Below, in pieces: positions 48,557-64,000 of a stretch of 64,000 bases of DNA. The position numbers and the translations under genes were made by a program. Within the stretch, counting starts at the first letter, position 1; each line of letters begins with the position of its first letter. The notes under the pieces are model-generated. The model was not told where the DNA came from, ran no database searches, and saw only the letters and a program-made list of their open reading frames with translations. This stretch comes from Metaphire vulgaris (lineage: Eukaryota > Annelida > Clitellata > Crassiclitellata > Megascolecidae): the NCBI GenBank assembly GCA_018105865.1, contig CM030834.1, forward strand, positions 19,605,219 through 19,669,218. Direction: 5' to 3'.

Positions 48557-48989
48557 ATCTGAATCTCCATTTTCATTACATACTAATAAAAAGGTCTTAG
48601 ATCATTGATAAAACATATCCGCAGCTATTCCCCATGGCTCAGCTGATGATTTTTTGGGTCTACCAATGTGGCTGCCATTTGGGAATTTCCCAAATAGTTG
48701 GCTTCAGCCAAATGACGTAATGCCGTCTCCTCTAATAATAACTCCATGCCTACAGTACTAGCTAGTACATATTGCTATCTATGGTTAATTAAGACGGCGA
48801 AAAGTTAAATTCAAGCAGAATTTGAGTAAGTAAACAACATATCTATAGACATATTTATAGCCAGACAATTTAAGTCAGTCCAGGGTCTTGAGAGCTTAGA
48901 CTGATCAATTATAGGCCTATTGGATCGAATAGCCATTGTTAGCATGTCAGGTAGGCCTCAGGAACTAGAACGACTATATACACTGTTGA

Positions 48990-49172
48990 CAGTGTTTATC
49001 CTAGCGGAATCTAGCCACCTTGACATTGAAATGTTTGGGGGGACAAGGTCTGAATCTCCACACTTGAGGGGGAATTTCCTTCCCCCAGCTAATATATAAA
49101 AAATTTGGGGAGGGGAGTTTTAAAACTTTGGGGGAAAATTCCTCCCCCAGAGAAGACCTAAAATAAACACTG
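48990..49172. mobile_element. MITE with CAGTGTTTATCCTAG ends
   Basis: 183 bp from CAGTGTTTATCCTAG to CTAAAATAAACACTG, with G/C homopolymers inside. A relative of the element at 13937. The flanks ACTGTTGA/ACTGACAT match only partly. Confidence 0.6.
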
Positions 49173-49888
49173 ACTGACATGTAGATAGGGTTGAATTGTA
49201 TTGGTTGCGCATGCAGACACTGACAGCGAGTTTCAGAGCCAATAAATAAATTAAATTGGCTGACCCTGAAAGACGAAGACGTCTCAGCGACTTTATTGAA
49301 TTCAAGGCATGGGGCCGTCCATAGAGTAGACCTAGGTCGACCAAGCTCAAGAGGAAAGTCTAAGAAGGTATGACGGTTTGTGACAGATCTGGTAGGCCTA
49401 ATATTATGGACCACCGTAACGTCACATTTTCAGTATAAATGGAACCTTAGATATAGGACTAGGCCTACATGATACATGTAGGTCAGATAGGAGTTATATT
49501 ATTCAGTAAAAGCGTTTGAGAGAGAGGACGCATTTGGTTTTTTGCTCATTAGCACTTTTTTGGCAGATATACATACAATTTTAGGTCTCGGCTATATTCG
49601 TTATCTTTGCCGGATGTTGAATATCTGTTTCGCTGCTGAGAATTGAACGAGAAATTCGAATATGCAGTATTTACAGCAGGCCTAGTCATACCGGTTTAGC
49701 GCGAAAGTGCGATCGCTATTTCGTCACGGCTCAGTGTTCAGGACTTAGGCCTATATTACTGTATTTGACGCAATTCATACTTTTGGGTGCAGAGAAATAA
49801 CATCGTCTGCTAATTAGAAATTAATAAACGGTTAAAAAATTACGACGCCTGTCCAACATGGATCTAGGCTTTCAAGAATAGGAGGGAT
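49173..49888. other. Non-genic stretch
   Basis: No gene recognised. Several TAGGCCTA palindromes (near 49392, 49465, 49748). Confidence 0.5.
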
Positions 49889-50068
49889 CAGGGGCGTAGC
49901 CAGGAATTTGATTTGGGAGGGCATAAATATTTTGGGTGGGTATAAATCTTAACTATAAACCATATAAGCCACATATAGCCACATGTAAATAACATGAAAA
50001 ACTTTAAGGTAGACTGATTGGGGGGGGGGGGTATATATACCGATATACCTTCCGTCGCTACGCTCCTG
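49889..50068. mobile_element. hAT-type MITE, CAGGGGCGTAGCC family
   Basis: 180 bp from CAGGGGCGTAGCCAGG to CGCTACGCTCCTG. The flanks GGAGGGAT and GGAGGGAG match 7 of 8. Same family as 21916, 22413 and 63573. Confidence 0.85.
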
Positions 50069-50110
50069 GGAGGGAGGGATCAGGAAAACCGAGGCAAGGA
50101 CGGATGTGTT

Positions 50111-50432
50111 CAGGTCCGCCGAGAGGGGGCTGGGGGAATGTCCAGGGCCTGAAGACTTATAGGGTCATTGGCACCATAACATTTACCTGTACCCAAACGT
50201 GAGTGCAACAGAGATTACATCAGGTCGAAAGGTCTTGCCAAGCAAAGAAGGTCGTCACTTGGAGGCCTATCTTTTCTTTTCCATACTGTTGTTTTATAAT
50301 AAATTTAACTTTGAGGATATATTAATGATTTTAAACGTTAAACGTTGGCTAACTTTTCTCATAAACCTAACGAATGTTCAGGGACCCGTGACTGATCTGC
50401 GCAGGGGCCCAGATTTTCTGTCGACGGGCCTG
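50111..50432. mobile_element. Possible CAGGCCCGCC-family MITE
   Basis: From CAGGTCCGCCGAGAGGG to GTCGACGGGCCTG. The flanks GATGTGTT and GATGCGCT match 6 of 8. Related to the element at 19240. Confidence 0.5.
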
Positions 50433-50724
50433 GATGCGCTCAGGCCCTAATAACCTAGTAGGCCTACTCCATAAAACTCTTTGTCATTTGCCGCGAACAA
50501 GGTAGGCCGTAACCATTTTCGCCGAACAACTGTACCGAATCACCGCCGCGGTTGTTAACGTGTTTTTGAGAAGCTAATGAAAAACAGTTCAAAGACAGCG
50601 CCGAAACAATAGCTATTGTTATGACCAACTACTTAATTCTGTATTGTTATGCCGTATTGTATAGTTAGTTACTATTGAACCAATATAATTAAATTTTGGT
50701 GTTCGACTACCTCCGTATAAGGAG

Positions 50725-50909
50725 CAGTGGTGGCTCTAGGATTTGGCAAGTGGGGGGCCGTTGGGGTGGCAACTTCTAATCATGGGGAGCCAACCATTTG
50801 TTGTTTAATGTATGTAGCATTAAGTATAGGGTCCCAACTGGGGGCGCTGGGGGGGCCAGGCACTCAATAGGGGGGCACGGGCCCCTGCCCCCCGGTGGAG
50901 CCGCCACTG
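50725..50909. mobile_element. hAT-type MITE, CAGTGGTGGCTC ends, TSD ATAAGGAG
   Basis: 185-bp member of the CAGTGGCGGCTCC family with a perfect 8-bp duplication ATAAGGAG (50717-50724, 50910-50917). Confidence 0.88.
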
Positions 50910-51419
50910 ATAAGGAGAGCTTCAAAATATTATTCAAAACGGCCGAAACAAACAGAAGACGGGTCAATATACTGTAGGTGATAAAGTGTTTCTGTGTATA
51001 TAGTAAAAATACGTTAATATATAGGCCTATTCTGTAGTTTATTATTTTAAAACGGCCAAGACCGGTCATAAAGGACTTAAAATCAAACGATACTGTAGAC
51101 ACTTCAAAACTATAGGCCTATAGCAGTTGCTAGGTAGACCTATTTTAATGACAGAGCCGAATAATATCAATTTATTAGATATAGCCTTAAGGTCATTGCT
51201 CTCAATACAACACAGGAAAGATACGCAAGAAGAAAGCGGAGGCCGTTAACATCACCTGACGAGTAGCGAGAACCCTGAGGAGAGCAACACAGAATGAAGT
51301 CTTGATGAGCACCGCAAGAATACAGAAAAGATGACCGCCGATTGGACGAGGAGTAAAATATTTTGGACTTTATCCTCTCCAGTATAGGCCTATAACAGGC
51401 TTCAAAGACGGAAGAGCAA

Positions 51420-51493
51420 AGTTGACAGTTGTTGACAAGGGGGAGGGGTCAAAAGTTGCACAAGAATTGTTGACATAATTAATGGACAGCCCC
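51420..51493. mobile_element. Right-end fragment of the GGGGCTGTCC family
   Basis: TTGACAGTTGTTGACAAGGG, then GTTGACATAATTAATGGACA, ending in GCCCC. The left part is missing. Confidence 0.7.
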
Positions 51494-51497
51494 TTAT

Positions 51498-51980
51498 TCA
51501 AAATGCTAATAATGCACAGGATTTGTGCAAATTCAAACGCGTTTTTGAAACTTATTTAGTCCTGTTAGAGATTGATTTCAAGCACTATATTGAGCCACTA
51601 TCTTTAGCATCCATTACTACATTGATATCAATCGCTATTGCAAACATGGGCCATCATTTTCTGCATTTAAAACGGCTCATCCACGACAATCCTCGTTATT
51701 CCATAATGCTAACAATGCACAGGATTTGTGCAAATACAACCGCATAATTGAAAGTTATTTCGTCCTGGTAGAGATCAAATTCAGGCACCATATTTACTAT
51801 TATCTTTAGCATCCTTTAGTAGATCGAAATCAATCGCTATTTCAAACATAGTCCATCGCCTTCTGCGTGTAAAACGGCTCATCCATGACAACCCTCGCTA
51901 TTCCATAATGCTGATATAATAATGCACAGAATTTGTGCAAATTCGAGCGCGTTTTTGAAACTTATTTCATCCTGGTGTTG
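51498..51980. repeat. Tandem repeat, period about 202 bp, 2.4 copies
   Basis: Units start at about 51498, 51702 and 51904 with ATAATGC..AATGCACAGGATTTGTGCAAAT. Each continues GAAACTTATTT.GTCCTG ... ATCAATCGCTATT.CAAACAT ... AAAACGGCTCATCCA.GACAA. The units are diverged, so the array is old. Confidence 0.85.
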
Positions 51981-53265
51981 ATGGAAAAAACATTTTTTGT
52001 TTTGGTGGGATTACTTGGGTAGGCTTAAGCCTACCCTAGCCTTTAACAAAATCCGCCTGTGCCTGCCGAAACAACATTAGAGCGTCTTAAACAGCACCCG
52101 CTCTAAACTTACATGCACCTGTGGTGCATGGCGTTCTTTTTCAAGGGCAGTACATAAACTTGCCATGCATAAAAAATTACAAACTCCCAGGCATAAAGCT
52201 TGACTGCAATATCAAGTCAGATATATCTGCAGACTATTTATCACAAAAAGTGTTAAGAAAATATGCACAAAGTGTGTCAAACTTATTTTTGACGTTGAAC
52301 CATTAAAAATTCAGAAAATGTTGAATAACTTCACAAATCAGCGTTAATCAAACACATAAAAACAAACACGATGCCAATTTTTTCTGTTCAGACCATTAAA
52401 ACAATGTCACTGGAGTGTGCAGGGTCCGTTTAAGATTGCACGATACTTAAAGATTTTACGATAGCACTTGGTCATACAAAGTGTCCTCAATAAAAGACTA
52501 CACGCGCTAATGGGCAATAAACACATATCTACGCTATTCTGCAGACCGGCAGCCCCATGCACTGCACGTGACCAGCGCTATAGATTATAGATTCATAATC
52601 TAGGGCTCTGCACGTGATCATCTTGACGCGATGATACTAATAGAAAAAAGTAGCTTGCAAAGTAACTATACAAATTCAGTTACAGTACACAGTTACTGAG
52701 AAAAGTATCTTAGTTACAGTTACTAGTTGCTGAGAAAAGTATCTAGTTACAGACTTACAGTTACTGTAAATTGTATCTAAATTACAGTAACATATTTACA
52801 GTAACTCATTACTATCCAACACTGCCAATCGGTCATCCTAGCACACAGCTGCACAGCTGATGCCCTACAGGATGAGCCACCGATGCAATCATTATTAAAT
52901 AGTATTGCATTTCGTTCAAGTACTTCACAACAGATATCCCAATTTCTGAAATAGTAGTTATATTACACAGTCCTGCCTGCTTCTATTATTATTTTTAAAA
53001 AAACGTTTTCAAGTTTGGACCTATCACACATTGTGATTCACCGCGAGAATAACAGATCGAAAACAGCAGACATAAAAATGGAAATATCAAACTGAAAATA
53101 TCAACACAATGAAATGACCCAACAAGAGCATAATATCCATTGTCATTGATGCTTTTGCTGACTCTTAACTTCTTAAGAGTGTGCTAATATGGTCGGCGGC
53201 AAAACGCGACGGACATATTTACAATCTTTCAGAGTTCAGTTCGTATTTTAGACGCGACCGTCTGC
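51981..53265. other. Non-genic stretch
   Basis: No gene recognised. Around 52665-52790 a degenerate short repeat AGTTACTGAGAAAAGTATCT recurs. Confidence 0.5.
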
Positions 53266-53520
53266 TAAGCGGACTGCGTCTTTTTCTGCAAACAAGCAGA
53301 AGGTTATATGAATATTTATGAACCGCGTGACGCTCTTAATGTGAATATTTCTAAAGCAAAGACAACTTTATGGGTTAGGGTTAGGCTTAGGGTTAGAGTT
53401 AGGGTTAGGGTTAAGGTTAGGGTTAGTTAACCCTAACCCTAACCATAACCATAACCCTAACCCCCTAACCCTAAACCCTATGCATAACCTTCTGCTTTTT
53501 TGCAGAAAAAAGACGCGAGC
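53266..53520. repeat. Head-to-head telomere-like repeats inside an inverted repeat
   Basis: Imperfect TTAGGG units (about 53377-53430) turn directly into CCCTAA units (about 53430-53475). The tract is bracketed by inverted arms: CTGCGTCTTTTTCTGCAAAC ... AGCAGAAGGTTAT on the left and ATAACCTTCTGC ... GCAGAAAAAAGACGC on the right. Either a small mobile element containing telomeric units or a scar of repair. Confidence 0.85.
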
Positions 53521-53571
53521 GGACCGGAGAACCCCGATCGTCGACTGATCCAGTCGATGAACAGCGTCGAA

Positions 53572-53577
53572 TTTATT
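53572..53577 (-). terminator. Poly(A) signal of the PKA-like gene
   Basis: AATAAA on the minus strand about 20 bases past the stop at 53598-53600, followed within a few tens of bases by the telomere-like element. Confidence 0.5.
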
Positions 53578-53597
53578 TCTGTTGCTCGAGAAACTGA

Positions 53598-63556
<9,959 letters not shown>

Positions 63557-63572
63557 CTATAGGAGCTCTAGC

Positions 63573-63757
63573 CAGAGGCCTAGCCAGGAATTTTATTTGG
63601 GAGGGTATAAATATTTTGGGTGGGTATAAATCTTAACTATAAACCACATAAACCATATAAACCACATATAACCACATGTAAATCACGTAAAAAACTTTAA
63701 GGTAGACTGATTTTGGGGGTTATATATACCGATATACCCACCGTCGCTACGCCCCTG
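63573..63757. mobile_element. hAT-type MITE, CAGGGGCGTAGCC family
   Basis: 185 bp from CAGAGGCCTAGCCAGG to CGCTACGCCCCTG; flanks GCTCTAGC and ACTCTAGC match 7 of 8. Confidence 0.85.
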
Positions 63758-64000
63758 ACTCTAGCTCCACACTTTTAGAGGCTACCATAGGGAATGGAAA
63801 GGTATAGGGTTGGACCCCACTTTTTCAACCAAGTTTACGCCAATGACAGTAACCGTCCATAAGAATGAAGATTTCAGGAATTTTAAGGGACTAAAACAGC
63901 AGTTCTGAAAGTCGTAGGCCTATGCCGGGCAGCGTGTTTCCAGTTATATACTGGAACCATGCAGGATATCGGGGTTTCCCCTTAGCAAGTTAGCACAACG
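63758..64000. other. Non-genic right edge
   Basis: No exon recognised. The upstream exons of the PKA-like gene should follow beyond 64000. Confidence 0.5.

Noticed and set aside
51498..51980. CRISPR-like regular repeats
   Set aside because: Units are about 200 bp and diverged, without short identical repeats or spacers; the genome is eukaryotic.
53377..53475. A chromosome end
   Set aside because: The repeats are short, degenerate and head-to-head, with genes and unique sequence on both sides.

Overview
This is a metazoan nuclear window. The genes are split by spliceosomal introns of 0.1 to about 8 kb, the intergenic DNA is AT-rich and full of microsatellites and short inverted-repeat transposons, a TTAGGG-type telomeric tract is present, and the gene content (a Tribbles pseudokinase, a septin of the 6/8/11 group, HSDL2, a PKA-type catalytic subunit and a RING/B-box TRIM protein) is animal. 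The TRIM gene style and the swarm of small DNA transposons suggest a marine invertebrate, possibly a non-vertebrate deuterostome such as an echinoderm. The sequence alone does not fix the phylum.

Layout. 0-5.8 kb: repeat-rich, with one CpG-rich stretch holding a likely first coding exon of a FERM-domain-like gene that runs off the left edge (minus strand). 5.8-8.1 kb: a TRIM-like gene (RING, B-box, coiled coil, beta-propeller) whose coding part has no introns, minus strand, with two apparent single-base frame breaks. 8.2-16 kb: repeats only. 16.2-20.9 kb: HSDL2 (short-chain dehydrogenase plus SCP2 domain), plus strand, seven exons seen, two apparent single-base deletions and one GC-AG intron. 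21-25 kb: repeats. 25.3-28.0 kb: Tribbles, plus strand, three coding exons, one GC-AG intron. 28-31 kb: no gene seen. 31.0-43.5 kb: a septin, minus strand, ten coding exons seen. 44.9-53.5 kb: a dense transposon district with a 1.58-kb inverted-repeat element, several short 8-bp-TSD elements and a head-to-head telomeric tract. 53.6-63.4 kb: the five C-terminal exons of a PKA-like catalytic subunit, minus strand, with its N-lobe exons beyond the right edge.

The genes do not form an operon or an obvious pathway. Tribbles and the PKA-like kinase both belong to signalling, HSDL2 is probably a peroxisomal lipid enzyme, the septin is cytoskeletal, and the TRIM protein is a probable E3 ligase. The strongest unusual signals are in the mobile DNA: many short elements with intact 8-bp target duplications and shared CAGTGGCG- or CAGGGGCG-type ends, one that has amplified internally into a tandem array, and one long-TIR fold-back element that carries an unrecognised ORF. 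The palindrome TAGGCCTA is also strongly over-represented in the repeat-rich parts. All counts and alignments were made by eye.
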